Shown in pieces: positions 1 through 6,065 of a DNA stretch of 8,649 bases. Every line of letters begins with the position of its first letter. The stretch's first letter is position 1. Location: assembly GCA_900540295.1 (NCBI GenBank), contig UQFM01000076.1, forward strand, positions 1 to 8,649, given 5' to 3'. The stretch is from an uncultured Oscillospiraceae bacterium (lineage in GTDB: Bacteria; Bacillota; Clostridia; Oscillospirales; Acutalibacteraceae). The notes below the pieces were generated by a model, which saw only the letters and a program-made list of their open reading frames with translations, was not told where the DNA came from and searched no databases. Position numbers and translations under genes: made by a program.

Positions 1-6
1 AGACCT

Positions 7-26
7 CTGCATACGGAAGTATGCAG
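7..26. repeat. Perfect 8-bp hairpin at the left edge
   Basis: CTGCATAC (7-14) and GTATGCAG (19-26) are perfect complements around a GGAA loop. No T-run follows on either strand, so it does not look like an intrinsic terminator. It opens the left repeat block and may be the end of an element cut by the window edge. Its stem is unrelated to the GGGCG-type hairpins that follow. Confidence 0.5.
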
Positions 27-45
27 AAGCACCGACCGAGCCGGC

Positions 46-66
46 AGGCGAGACCGTCGCCCCTAC
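46..66 (-). repeat. REP-like GTAG hairpin, copy 1 (imperfect outer pair)
   Basis: GGCGA (47-51) pairs with TCGCC (57-61) around a 5-nt loop. The outermost position (A46 / C62) is mismatched. CTAC (63-66) follows, so on the minus strand the element reads GTAG and then the stem. It heads a longer module (67-130) related to 8496-8562. It is the weakest member of this hairpin family in the window. Confidence 0.5.
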
Positions 67-70
67 GGGT

Positions 71-130
71 TGTACAAATCTCTCACTCTGCGCTTAGAGA
101 AGAATCTCACGCAGTACAAGATGAATTTTA
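71..130 (+). repeat. Degenerate copy of the CATTCTGAG-type module
   Basis: The segment starts with ACAAATCTCTCACTCTG and continues through AGAAGAATCTCAC and GCAGTACAAGATGAAT. The block at 8503-8562 reads ACAAATTTGTCATTCTGAG, then GCGAAGAATCTCACTCAGTA and a matching GTGAATCTG. Order and spacing are the same, with scattered substitutions. In both places the module sits just downstream of a CCCTACGG motif. The left copy has lost the internal hairpin that is perfect in the right copy, so it looks like the older, decayed one. Confidence 0.6.
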
Positions 131-137
131 TACACGC

Positions 138-163
138 GTGGGGACGGACATCCTTGTCCGTCC
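138..163 (+). repeat. Hairpin in opposite orientation, GTGG head
   Basis: GGACGGACA (142-150) pairs perfectly with TGTCCGTCC (155-163) around TCCT. No CTAC follows. Instead GTGG (138-141), one base from GTAG, directly precedes the stem on the plus strand. If it belongs to the family it is oriented opposite to its neighbour at 186-209. The two would then form an inverted REPIN-like pair separated by 22 nt. Family membership is inference. Confidence 0.45.
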
Positions 164-185
164 GCTAAGTTTCAGCTGACCTCGC

Positions 186-209
186 GGGCGATTCGTGAAT
201 CGCCCCTAC
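186..209 (-). repeat. REP-like GTAG hairpin, copy 2
   Basis: GGGCGATTC (186-194) and GAATCGCCC (197-205) are perfect 9-bp complements with a GT loop, followed at once by CTAC (206-209) and then GGTTTGT. Read on the minus strand this is GTAG, then stem, loop and stem. The flank CCCCTACGGTTTGT is shared with copy 3, while the inner stem bases differ. Confidence 0.7.
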
Positions 210-246
210 GGTTTGTTCGCTTTCATCGGTTTACACGAACTTCAAC

Positions 247-269
247 GGGCGCGCAATGCACGCCCCTAC
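247..269 (-). repeat. REP-like GTAG hairpin, copy 3
   Basis: GGGCG (247-251) pairs with CGCCC (261-265). One C/A mismatch follows and then GC/GC closes around AAT. CTAC (266-269) directly follows, then GGTTTGTG. The stem bases differ from copy 2 but the pairing is largely kept. Confidence 0.65.
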
Positions 270-314
270 GGTTTGTGAGAAGCCACAAGTACATACAGAT
301 GTAAAAATTCGCTC

Positions 315-403
315 GGGCGGGCACAGATTTTCTCCGAAAACGGGCACCCTTTTGTCTCGCTTTGCTCGACATTTCCCCTGTCAGGGGAATAACCCGCCCC
401 TAC
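315..403 (-). repeat. Compound cloverleaf-like repeat, left copy
   Basis: On the minus strand it reads GTAG (403-400), then outer arm GGGCGGG (399-393), closing with CCCGCCC (321-315). The interior holds three hairpins in order. The first is TTCCCCT/AGGGGAA. The second is TGTC..GACA, with a G.A/A.G tandem mismatch and an inner GC/GC. The third is CCG-TTTT-CGG. A conserved linker AAAAGGGT lies between the second and third. The same order, linker and GTAG head recur at 8565-8649 on the other strand with different but paired arms. It could be a non-autonomous mobile element or a structured RNA. No coding potential is convincing. From 404 to the RqcP start the DNA is A-rich, with no promoter I could call. 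Confidence 0.65.
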
Positions 404-461
404 TTGGTTTGTGCAAAAAATCCCCACGTAAAAAAACTGTATGAAAAAGAAAAATCAAAAT

Positions 462-467
462 AAGGAG
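462..467 (+). promoter_or_regulatory. Ribosome binding site of the S4 protein
   Basis: AAGGAG lies 8 nt before the ATG at 476 in an A-rich leader. It fixes this start. No convincing -35/-10 pair was found between the repeats and this site. Confidence 0.8.
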
Positions 468-475
468 CAACAAAA

Positions 476-718
476 ATGAGACTGGATAAATTTTTAAAGG
501 TATCCCGCATTGTCAAGCGCCGCACGGTCGCCAATGAAATTTGTGACGCAAAGCATGCGGCGGTCAACGGCAAAACGGCGCGGGCATCCTATGATGTGAA
601 GGTCGGAGACATGATTGAGCTAAGCTTCGGCGGTAATGTCAAAAAATATGAGGTGCTGGAGGTTACCGAATACGCAACCAAAGAATCCGCAGGTAAAATG
701 TATAAAGAACTGCCGTAA
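476..718 (+). CDS. rqcP: S4-domain RNA-binding protein, RqcP/YabO-like
   Basis: This is an 80-residue protein made almost entirely of one S4 RNA-binding fold. It opens with MRLDKFLKVSRIVKRRT, followed by the typical VNGK (30-33), the VKVGD turn (41-45) and a closing beta strand. Length and the MRLDKFLK start match the YabO/RqcP family (Hsp15-like). In Bacillus subtilis, RqcP binds stalled 50S subunits with RqcH and peptidyl-tRNA and helps elongate alanine tails in ribosome-associated quality control. The partner RqcH is not in this window. A strong AAGGAG site supports the start. The gene is isolated: repeats lie upstream, and a convergent operon lies downstream behind a shared terminator. 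It could be another small S4 protein, since fold and length, rather than unique residues, drive the assignment. Confidence 0.85.
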   Translation: MRLDKFLKVSRIVKRRTVANEICDAKHAAVNGKTARASYDVKVGDMIELSFGGNVKKYEVLEVTEYATKESAGKMYKELP

Positions 719-730
719 TGCAGAAAAATC

Positions 731-767
731 AAAAAGCAATGCAGATTTTTCGTCTGCATTGCTTTTT
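731..767. terminator. Bidirectional intrinsic terminator between convergent genes
   Basis: AAAAAGCAATGCAGA (731-745) is perfectly complementary to TCTGCATTGCTTTTT (753-767) around a 7-nt loop. A T-run follows on the plus strand, and the A-run at the other end gives U-tailing on the minus strand. It lies between the S4-gene stop (718) and the phosphoesterase stop (797), so it can end transcription from both sides. Confidence 0.92.
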
Positions 768-796
768 TTATAAGCGTTTATACGGTACTGCAAAAT

Positions 797-2407
797 TCAG
801 TCTTTCATAAACTTGCCGTAACGAACCTGGTTGACAACAAAGCCGACGCCCAACACCAAAAGCAACGGAATCAGAAGCACAAGCAGTGCCAAAACGGACA
901 GAATCACAATCGGCACGCCCTTTTTGCTCTTTTTGCGGGCTTTCTTTTCAGGTGCGGGAGATTTTTCGCCCTGTTCGCCGTCTTTATAATACGGCAAAAT
1001 CGGCAGAACCGCGTTGTAGGACGGAATCCCTTCGTTATGTAAAAGCGGTTCCACAAAATCGGTCAGCGAATCCGAAACTTTTAACAGCTTGCGCACGGAA
1101 ACGTGAAGCGCGTCAAACACCGAATCGAAAATGCTCAAAAGTCCCATCGTGATTTTGTATTCCGCATCGTCGGGATTGTAGAGGTTTTCGCCGGCATACA
1201 GGTTGGTAACCAAATCGACAATGAAGTCCACGACGGAACGATCTTTGATATCGGCGTAGTCTTCGGGCTGTAAGCCTGTTTCCTTCTTCGTCCATTTGGC
1301 AACCGTACCGATAGTCAAAGCGTTCAGCCGCTTCGCAAACGGCTTAATCAACCAGCCGATTTTATAAATCAGCTTCTTTTTGATGCTCATCGCGGTGACC
1401 ATATCGGCAAATTTGTGTGTGTCGCCGCCTGCCGCCTTAACCATATCGCGCACCATGCCGACCAACTGATTTTTGAGGTATTCCTGTAAGGTTTTGCCCT
1501 CTAAATCAAAATCCACCTTTTCGGTGATGAAGTCGGTCGTGGTGGACACAATACCCGCCGATTCATCCACAACCACCGTGCGAATCGGCGCGGGATACCC
1601 CACGGTTGCCGAGGTTGCAATCGTATACAGCGTATTGCCGCGTGCGCTTTCACACCTATCGATATGATGAATATGCGTGTGCCCCGTCAGCATGAACTGA
1701 ATACCCATATCGGCATACTGCTCACGGCGGACATCAAAATCGCCGTGCATATCGTTTTTGCCGATGAGCGCGTAAATCGGTGACGGCGCGATAATCGGGT
1801 GATGCGTCATGGCAAGAATGAACTGCCCGTTTTTGCGTGCGTCCTCCGCCTGCTCCGAAAGCCACTTGTAGCAGTCCTCCGAAATGCCGCTTTTGCCCGT
1901 CAGGTTGCGGTCATCGTTGATTGCAAACAGACGGTAGCCCTCTTGGAGCTGTACGACATAGGACATACTGTCTCGGTGTACGGAAATCGCCTCATCAGGA
2001 CCGAACTCGCGGTACATATCATAAAGCTCTTCGCGCTTCGCGGCGGGGATTTTGATTTTTTCATCGCCGCGGTAGGCGTTTGTCTGCCCGTCGTCCTGAT
2101 AATCGTGCGTGGCGGTAATCACATACACGCGCTTGCCTGCGGCTTTCAAGCCGCGCAGCATCGCGATGAATTCCTTGTGCGAATCGTATTCGCCGTTTGA
2201 GGTGGTGTCACCTGAAATCAAAACGATGTCTGTGCGCGTGTCCGCCTTGATTTGACGGAATGCCGCATCCAAAAGCTCTTCGGAATACTTCAGAAGCATT
2301 TGGCTTTTGGTATTTGCCGCATCGTATGCTTTTCCCTCGGTGCCTGTGGATTTGGCATAATAATGGGTATCGGTAATGACGGTAACCGTCAACGGTGCTT
2401 TTGCCAT
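797..2407 (-). CDS. Calcineurin-like metallophosphoesterase with C-terminal membrane anchor
   Basis: This is a 536-residue protein. Its N-terminal half is a calcineurin-type metallophosphoesterase: D13-x-H15, GDTTSNG (66-72), THD (100-102), THHP (201-204) and GHTH (242-245) give the expected order of metal-site motifs. The usual GNHD box reads ATHD, with Thr in place of the metal-bridging Asn. Residues 300-480 form a helical region of unknown role. Residues 488-496 are strongly basic (KKARKKSKK), and 499-526 is one hydrophobic span near the C terminus. There is no signal peptide, so the enzyme domain is probably cytoplasmic and tail-anchored. Its ATG lies 3 nt after the thrS stop, and GAGGGA within the thrS end serves as ribosome binding site, so it is translationally coupled to thrS. 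The substrate is unknown; phosphodiester, nucleotide or phospholipid head-group cleavage are all possible. Confidence 0.85.
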   Translation of the reverse strand: MAKAPLTVTVITDTHYYAKSTGTEGKAYDAANTKSQMLLKYSEELLDAAFRQIKADTRTDIVLISGDTTSNGEYDSHKEFIAMLRGLKAAGKRVYVITATHDYQDDGQTNAYRGDEKIKIPAAKREELYDMYREFGPDEAISVHRDSMSYVVQLQEGYRLFAINDDRNLTGKSGISEDCYKWLSEQAEDARKNGQFILAMTHHPIIAPSPIYALIGKNDMHGDFDVRREQYADMGIQFMLTGHTHIHHIDRCESARGNTLYTIATSATVGYPAPIRTVVVDESAGIVSTTTDFITEKVDFDLEGKTLQEYLKNQLVGMVRDMVKAAGGDTHKFADMVTAMSIKKKLIYKIGWLIKPFAKRLNALTIGTVAKWTKKETGLQPEDYADIKDRSVVDFIVDLVTNLYAGENLYNPDDAEYKITMGLLSIFDSVFDALHVSVRKLLKVSDSLTDFVEPLLHNEGIPSYNAVLPILPYYKDGEQGEKSPAPEKKARKKSKKGVPIVILSVLALLVLLIPLLLVLGVGFVVNQVRYGKFMKD

Positions 2408-2410
2408 CGG

Positions 2411-4324
2411 TCAGTCCCTCGCTTTTGTTGAAATTTCTTCTTGGAGACGGGAAAGGAACGCCGTAAGCTCCATTGAACCGATATCGCCCTCGCCGCGGTG
2501 ACTTACGGACACGTCTCCGTTTTCGACCTCTTTGTCCCCGACGATCAGCCAATACGGCAGTTTCTGCAAGCGCGCCTCGCGAATCTTGTAGCCGATTTTT
2601 TCGGAACGGTCATCCACACTGACGCGCAGACCCGCTTTTTCCAATTCTTTTTTAATTTCGTAAGCTCTGTCGTGATGGCGGTCGGCAATCGGGAGAATCC
2701 GCACCTGTTCGGGCGCGAGCCACAGCGGAAACGCGCCTGCAAAATGCTCAATCAAAATTCCGATAAAACGTTCAATTGAACCGAATACCACACGGTGAAT
2801 CATAATTGGGCGATGCTTGCCGCCGTCTGCGCCGACATATTCCGCTTCAAACCGCTGCGGCAGTTGGAAATCCAACTGAATCGTACCGCACTGCCATGTT
2901 CTGCCGAGAGAATCTTCCAAATGAAAATCGATTTTCGGACCGTAAAATGCGCCGTCCCCCTCGTTGATAACATAGTTAAGTTGTAACTCATCCAGTGCCT
3001 TTTGAAGTCCCGCAGTTGCCATCTCCCAATCCGCATCACTGCCCATGGAATCCTCAGGACGCGTAGAAAGCTCCACATGATATTTAAACCCGAATAAGGT
3101 GTAAACTTCATCAATTAAGCGCACAACACCTTTAATTTCATCCGTGATTTGCTCCGGTATCATAAAGATATGTGCATCATCCTGTGTGAAGCAACGCACA
3201 CGCATCAGTCCGTGCAGTGCGCCGGATTTTTCGTGGCGGTGCACAAGCCCCAATTCGCCCATACGAATCGGCAAATCACGGTAGGAACGCATTTCGGATT
3301 TATAAACCAACATGCCGCCGGGGCAGTTCATCGGCTTAATTGCAAAATCCGTATCGTCAATCACCGTCGTATACATATTTTCTTTGTAGTGATCCCAATG
3401 TCCCGAAGTTTCCCAAAGCTGTCGGTTCAGCATCATCGGCGTAGCAATTTCTACATACCCCTCACGCGTATGAATCTCACGCCAATAGTCAATCAGCGTA
3501 TTTTTCAGAATCATACCTTTCGGCAGGAAGAACGGAAAACCGGGACCTTCGTCCATCATTATAAACAGTTTCAATTCTTTGCCGAGTTTTCTGTGGTCCC
3601 GCTTTTTCGCTTCCTCGACCCTTGCCAAATATTCCTCCAGCGCCGCCGCTTTCGGGAATGCGGTTGCATAAATGCGCTGTAACATTTTGTTCTTTTCGTC
3701 GCCGCGCCAATATGCGCCTGTGCAGGACGTCAGCTTAAACGCTTTTACCGCGCCTGTGGACATCAAATGCGGTCCTGCGCAAAGCTCGGTGAACTCGCCC
3801 TGTTTATAGAAGGAAATCGGCTCACCCTTTTCGGCGTGTTCTTTGATGAGCTCGACCTTGTAGGTTTCGCCTTTTTCTTCCATCATCGCCAGTGCTTCTT
3901 CGGGAGAAAGCGTAAAGCTTTCCAACTTCAAATCCTCTTTGACGATTTTTTTCATTTCCGCTTCGACTTTTACGAGTACATCGGGCGTGAATGCGGTTTC
4001 GGAATCGAAGTCATAGTAAAAGCCGTTGTCCACGGCGGGCCCTATGGCAAGCTTTGTTTCGGGGTACAGACGCTTAACCGCCTGCGCCAAAATATGCGAT
4101 GCGGTGTGGCGAAACGTCTTTCTGCCGTCCTCGTCGTCAAAAGTCAGAATATCGAGCGCACAGCTGTCTGTAAGTTCGGTGCGCAAATCGCAGACCTCGC
4201 CGTTTACGCGCGCGGCGCAGGCGGACTTGTAAAGCCCCATACCGATATCCTTTGCGACGTCTGCGGCACATACGGGCGCGTCATAGGTCTTTATAGTACC
4301 ACCCTTTAACGTAATTTCAATCAT
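2411..4324 (-). CDS. thrS: Threonyl-tRNA synthetase
   Basis: This 637-residue class II synthetase charges tRNA-Thr. An N-terminal TGS domain (about 1-62) is followed by the editing domain, with H73-x3-H77 and C182-x3-H186 at the positions known from E. coli ThrS. The catalytic core runs from about 245 to 535. Its zinc ligands C334 (MNCPGG), H385 (DDAH) and H510 (MIHR) are all present. Motif 2 is around HRHEKSGALHG (362-372) and motif 3 around GSIERFIGILIEH (515-527). The anticodon-binding domain follows (about 540-637). Length and all key residues are intact, so the enzyme should be active in charging and editing. AGGAGGT (4331-4337) lies 6 nt before the ATG. Expression is set by the T-box leader upstream. 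The phosphoesterase gene begins 3 nt after the stop. Confidence 0.98.
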   Translation of the reverse strand: MIEITLKGGTIKTYDAPVCAADVAKDIGMGLYKSACAARVNGEVCDLRTELTDSCALDILTFDDEDGRKTFRHTASHILAQAVKRLYPETKLAIGPAVDNGFYYDFDSETAFTPDVLVKVEAEMKKIVKEDLKLESFTLSPEEALAMMEEKGETYKVELIKEHAEKGEPISFYKQGEFTELCAGPHLMSTGAVKAFKLTSCTGAYWRGDEKNKMLQRIYATAFPKAAALEEYLARVEEAKKRDHRKLGKELKLFIMMDEGPGFPFFLPKGMILKNTLIDYWREIHTREGYVEIATPMMLNRQLWETSGHWDHYKENMYTTVIDDTDFAIKPMNCPGGMLVYKSEMRSYRDLPIRMGELGLVHRHEKSGALHGLMRVRCFTQDDAHIFMIPEQITDEIKGVVRLIDEVYTLFGFKYHVELSTRPEDSMGSDADWEMATAGLQKALDELQLNYVINEGDGAFYGPKIDFHLEDSLGRTWQCGTIQLDFQLPQRFEAEYVGADGGKHRPIMIHRVVFGSIERFIGILIEHFAGAFPLWLAPEQVRILPIADRHHDRAYEIKKELEKAGLRVSVDDRSEKIGYKIREARLQKLPYWLIVGDKEVENGDVSVSHRGEGDIGSMELTAFLSRLQEEISTKARD

Positions 4325-4330
4325 TGGAAT

Positions 4331-4337
4331 ACCTCCT
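4331..4337 (-). promoter_or_regulatory. Ribosome binding site of thrS
   Basis: AGGAGGT on the minus strand lies 6 nt before the ATG at 4324. It is outside the terminator hairpin of the leader, so control is by transcription rather than by masking of this site. Confidence 0.9.
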
Positions 4338-4360
4338 ATATAAAATAGAATTTTTGAAAA

Positions 4361-4398
4361 TAAAAAAGCATTTCACCCCGAATATCGGGATGAAATGC
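4361..4398 (-). terminator. T-box regulated intrinsic terminator
   Basis: On the minus strand, GCATTTCATCCCGA and TCGGGGTGAAATGC form a 14-bp stem with one T.G wobble and a TAT loop, followed by TTTTTT (4367-4362). It lies 13-nt-scale downstream of the T-box sequence. Its CATCCC segment can alternatively pair with GGGTG of the T-box to form the antiterminator. Confidence 0.92.
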
Positions 4399-4630
4399 CA
4401 AAAACATTCCACGGTTCCACCCAAAATTGACACAAGCAAAAGCTTTATGCCCACTCTGACTGCACTGTAACGCGGTGCATTGCGGCACGCCTTATGGACA
4501 CCCCTTTTCGGCGCGCTCTCGGGAGCGGTCTTGGGTTTTGCGTTTCACCTGTACTTTCAGCCGATGATACAGGTTCTCTTGCAAACGCTTTAGAAACCCT
4601 CGTTCTCCGTCAACGATTTCTCTTAATATT
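4361..4630 (-). promoter_or_regulatory. T-box riboswitch, threonine specifier (ACC)
   Basis: The 5' leader of thrS. The T-box GGGTGGAACCGTGG is at 4422-4409, a close match to the family consensus. Stem I can be drawn by eye: GGAG (4608-4605) with CTCC (4525-4522) at the base, then the specifier loop, then GGGTTT (4599-4594) with AAACCC (4538-4533), GCGTTT (4588-4583) with AAACGC (4545-4540), and distal CCTGTA (4573-4568) with TACAGG (4553-4548). The 3' side of the specifier loop reads AAG-ACC-G, so the specifier is ACC (4529-4527), a Thr codon followed by a purine. Further hairpins (TGCAC..GTGCA, AAGC-TTTT-GCTT) fill the middle. Uncharged tRNA-Thr should stabilise the antiterminator and switch on thrS and the phosphoesterase. 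Confidence 0.95.
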
Positions 4631-4636
4631 GTTTTT

Positions 4637-4666
4637 ATTGTACCCCCAAAGCACTCAAAAAGTCAA
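4637..4666 (-). promoter_or_regulatory. Sigma-A-type promoter of the thrS operon
   Basis: TTGACT (4666-4661) and TACAAT (4642-4637) are separated by 18 nt on the minus strand. Transcription would start near 4630, just before the T-box stem I. The -35 box begins 10 nt after the stop codon of the upstream HAAS-like gene. Confidence 0.8.
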
Positions 4667-4676
4667 TCCTTATTTT

Positions 4677-5606
4677 TTAAAAAACAGAATTACTGCTGCT
4701 ATTCCACATGCTGTGCGGTACTTCCGCTGTATTTTTGTCCGCATCCAAAAACCGCATTTCGCCCAAACGCGTATCGGCAGGATAAGTAACTACCGTCAAC
4801 TTGGGTGCGGCTTCTATCCCGTAATACGGCGTTTCGCCGCAGGGCGACGTATCCCACTGCGCCTCTCCGTATGCATCTGTGGGGAACAGCTGTGCCTGAA
4901 AATACCGCACATCGGTCGGTTCCGTGAAAATCAGCACCATCGCTTTTTCAGTAGGTTCCGCACCGTACCAATCAAACAGCAGCGTATTTGCAGATGTGCC
5001 TCGCCGCGCGCAGTATGAAAAATACAAATCGTCCGTAAAGAAAGCGCCGTCCGATTTCTGTGTGCCCGAAAATATAAAACGGTTCTGCAGTTCCCTGCCG
5101 AAAACACGAACCGATTCCATACAAAATACGCGGTTACAGTCCTTCTCCTGCTGTTTCGGCACATAATACCGATACAGCCGCCCGCTGTATTCCGTCTCTT
5201 TTATAAATTCAATTTCTCCGAATTCCGCACACGCCTCCGTCAACTGCGCCTCCGCTTCGGAAAGCGGTGCGGAATAACCGTATGTTCGCAGTTCATCCCC
5301 AATCGGCACAAGAATATACAGTGTAAAAACATACAAAAAAACTGCCAAAGCAAGTCTCTGCAACCGAATGCGCCAAACCGTCGGTCTGTAAGCCTGCAAT
5401 AATTCCCGCCGCAGTTCTTCAGCATCGCCCATTTCTGTAAGCACAGCTTCACACGCCGTCTGCGATTCCATACCCTGCGCCGAAAAATCCTCCAGCATAT
5501 CCTCCATATGTGCGGAAAGTTCCCTGTAAATGCGCTTGCGCAAACGGTGTATCGGAAAAAAATCGCACACCGCCGATAAATACTGTTCAAAAGCCGAATT
5601 TTCCAC
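4677..5606 (-). CDS. HAAS-like membrane protein with extracytoplasmic domain, PadR partner
   Basis: This is a 309-residue protein. Residues 1-75 form a helical bundle of the HAAS / DUF1700 type, with the recognisable YRELSAHMEDML segment and a GDAEELRREL motif (60-69). These domains are typically encoded next to PadR regulators and are thought to signal to them. One membrane span follows (about 84-103). The remaining 200 residues lie outside the membrane by this topology, contain several cysteines (125, 157, 162, 199, 256) and match no family I recognise. The start is a GTG at 5606: AAAGGGG lies 7 nt upstream, and the frame reads MENSAFEQYL from there. It lies 23 nt downstream of padR and is surely cotranscribed. 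No terminator is visible after the stop, so readthrough would run into the thrS T-box leader. Function is unknown; membrane sensing or envelope stress is a guess. Confidence 0.75.
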   Translation of the reverse strand: MENSAFEQYLSAVCDFFPIHRLRKRIYRELSAHMEDMLEDFSAQGMESQTACEAVLTEMGDAEELRRELLQAYRPTVWRIRLQRLALAVFLYVFTLYILVPIGDELRTYGYSAPLSEAEAQLTEACAEFGEIEFIKETEYSGRLYRYYVPKQQEKDCNRVFCMESVRVFGRELQNRFIFSGTQKSDGAFFTDDLYFSYCARRGTSANTLLFDWYGAEPTEKAMVLIFTEPTDVRYFQAQLFPTDAYGEAQWDTSPCGETPYYGIEAAPKLTVVTYPADTRLGEMRFLDADKNTAEVPHSMWNSSSNSVF

Positions 5607-5629
5607 AGTGCTTCCCCTTTCCTCTGTTT

Positions 5630-5962
5630 TTACGCAGGCGCGTATTCCAAAACCCGTTTTGCCGCCGATGTGAACGAGAAAAACTCCGATTTTTTATCTG
5701 CCAATTCCCGCCGCCCTTTCTCTGTAATGCGATAATACCGACGGCGGCGTCTCTTGCCGCATTCCTGTTCATAAGAAGTCACAAGACGGTTTGACTCCAT
5801 TGCATATAAGACGGGATACAGCGACCCCTCTTTCAGTTCAAATGCATTCTCACTGCGTGTTTTTAATTCCTTGATAATCTGATACCCGTACATATCCTGT
5901 GTATCCAACAAAGCAAGTACCAAAAGCCGCGTATTTCCGTGCAGTAAATCGTTTTTTGCCAT
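5630..5962 (-). CDS. PadR-family transcriptional regulator
   Basis: This is a 110-residue winged-helix repressor of the short PadR-s2 type. Family signatures are YGYQIIKEL (25-33) in the helix-turn-helix, EGSLYPVLYAME (45-56) in the recognition region, and a basic wing ending RRRRRYYRITEKG (71-83). A C-terminal helix for dimerisation follows. I place the start at 5962 (MAKNDLLHGN), because GGAG lies 8 nt upstream and the length then fits the family. An in-frame ATG at 6061 would add 33 residues read across the promoter and the operator-like dyad, so it is rejected. The downstream HAAS-like gene is its likely partner. Autoregulation is probable from the dyad at 5981-5997. The ligand is unknown. 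Confidence 0.9.
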   Translation of the reverse strand: MAKNDLLHGNTRLLVLALLDTQDMYGYQIIKELKTRSENAFELKEGSLYPVLYAMESNRLVTSYEQECGKRRRRRYYRITEKGRRELADKKSEFFSFTSAAKRVLEYAPA

Positions 5963-5980
5963 ACTTCTCACTCCAATACA

Positions 5981-5997
5981 TATGTAACCTATACATA
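5981..5997. promoter_or_regulatory. Putative PadR operator dyad
   Basis: TATGTA (5981-5986), five bases, then TACATA (5992-5997) is a perfect inverted repeat. It overlaps a second palindrome TACATATGTA (5977-5986). ATGT/ACAT half-sites are typical of PadR family operators. It lies between the padR -10 box and its ribosome binding site, so a bound dimer would block the padR transcript. Confidence 0.6.
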
Positions 5998-6025
5998 GAT
6001 TACCATAGTGTGCAAAGGCTGTCAA
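5997..6025 (-). promoter_or_regulatory. Promoter of the padR-HAAS operon
   Basis: TTGACA (6025-6020) is a consensus -35 box. TAATCT (6002-5997) at 17 nt spacing is a weak -10 box. The operator-like dyad directly abuts it. Confidence 0.55.
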
Positions 6026-6065
6026 TGCGTTTTGCAGAAAAAGTGTGGTATTTTTTCGCACTTTA

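Noticed and set aside
186..205. GTAG hairpins as intrinsic terminators
   Set aside because: None is followed by a T-run on either strand; CTACGG follows instead.
315..403. tRNA or rRNA gene from the cloverleaf shape
   Set aside because: Arm lengths, loops and conserved tRNA bases (T-loop, CCA end, anticodon arm) do not fit; only the overall branching is similar.
1..420. CRISPR array
   Set aside because: The shared unit is a hairpin with variable arms at uneven spacing, not identical direct repeats with unique spacers; no cas gene is present.
256..444. 62-residue open frame on the plus strand
   Set aside because: It runs through the repeat hairpins 247-403, lacks a ribosome binding site and has a composition unlike a real protein.
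1799..2200. 133-residue open frame antisense to the phosphoesterase
   Set aside because: Covers the conserved metal-site motifs on the other strand; its hydrophobic look is a by-product of the coding strand.
3149..4309. Long open frames antisense to thrS (3149-3682, 3767-4309)
   Set aside because: They are mirror frames of a strongly conserved gene; no ribosome binding site and no recognisable domain.
4494..5018. 174-residue open frame on the plus strand
   Set aside because: It overlaps the T-box leader and the HAAS gene in antisense and has no start signal.
5963..6061. Longer PadR start at 6061
   Set aside because: The extra 33 residues are read across the promoter and the operator-like dyad, and the 5962 ATG has a well-spaced GGAG.
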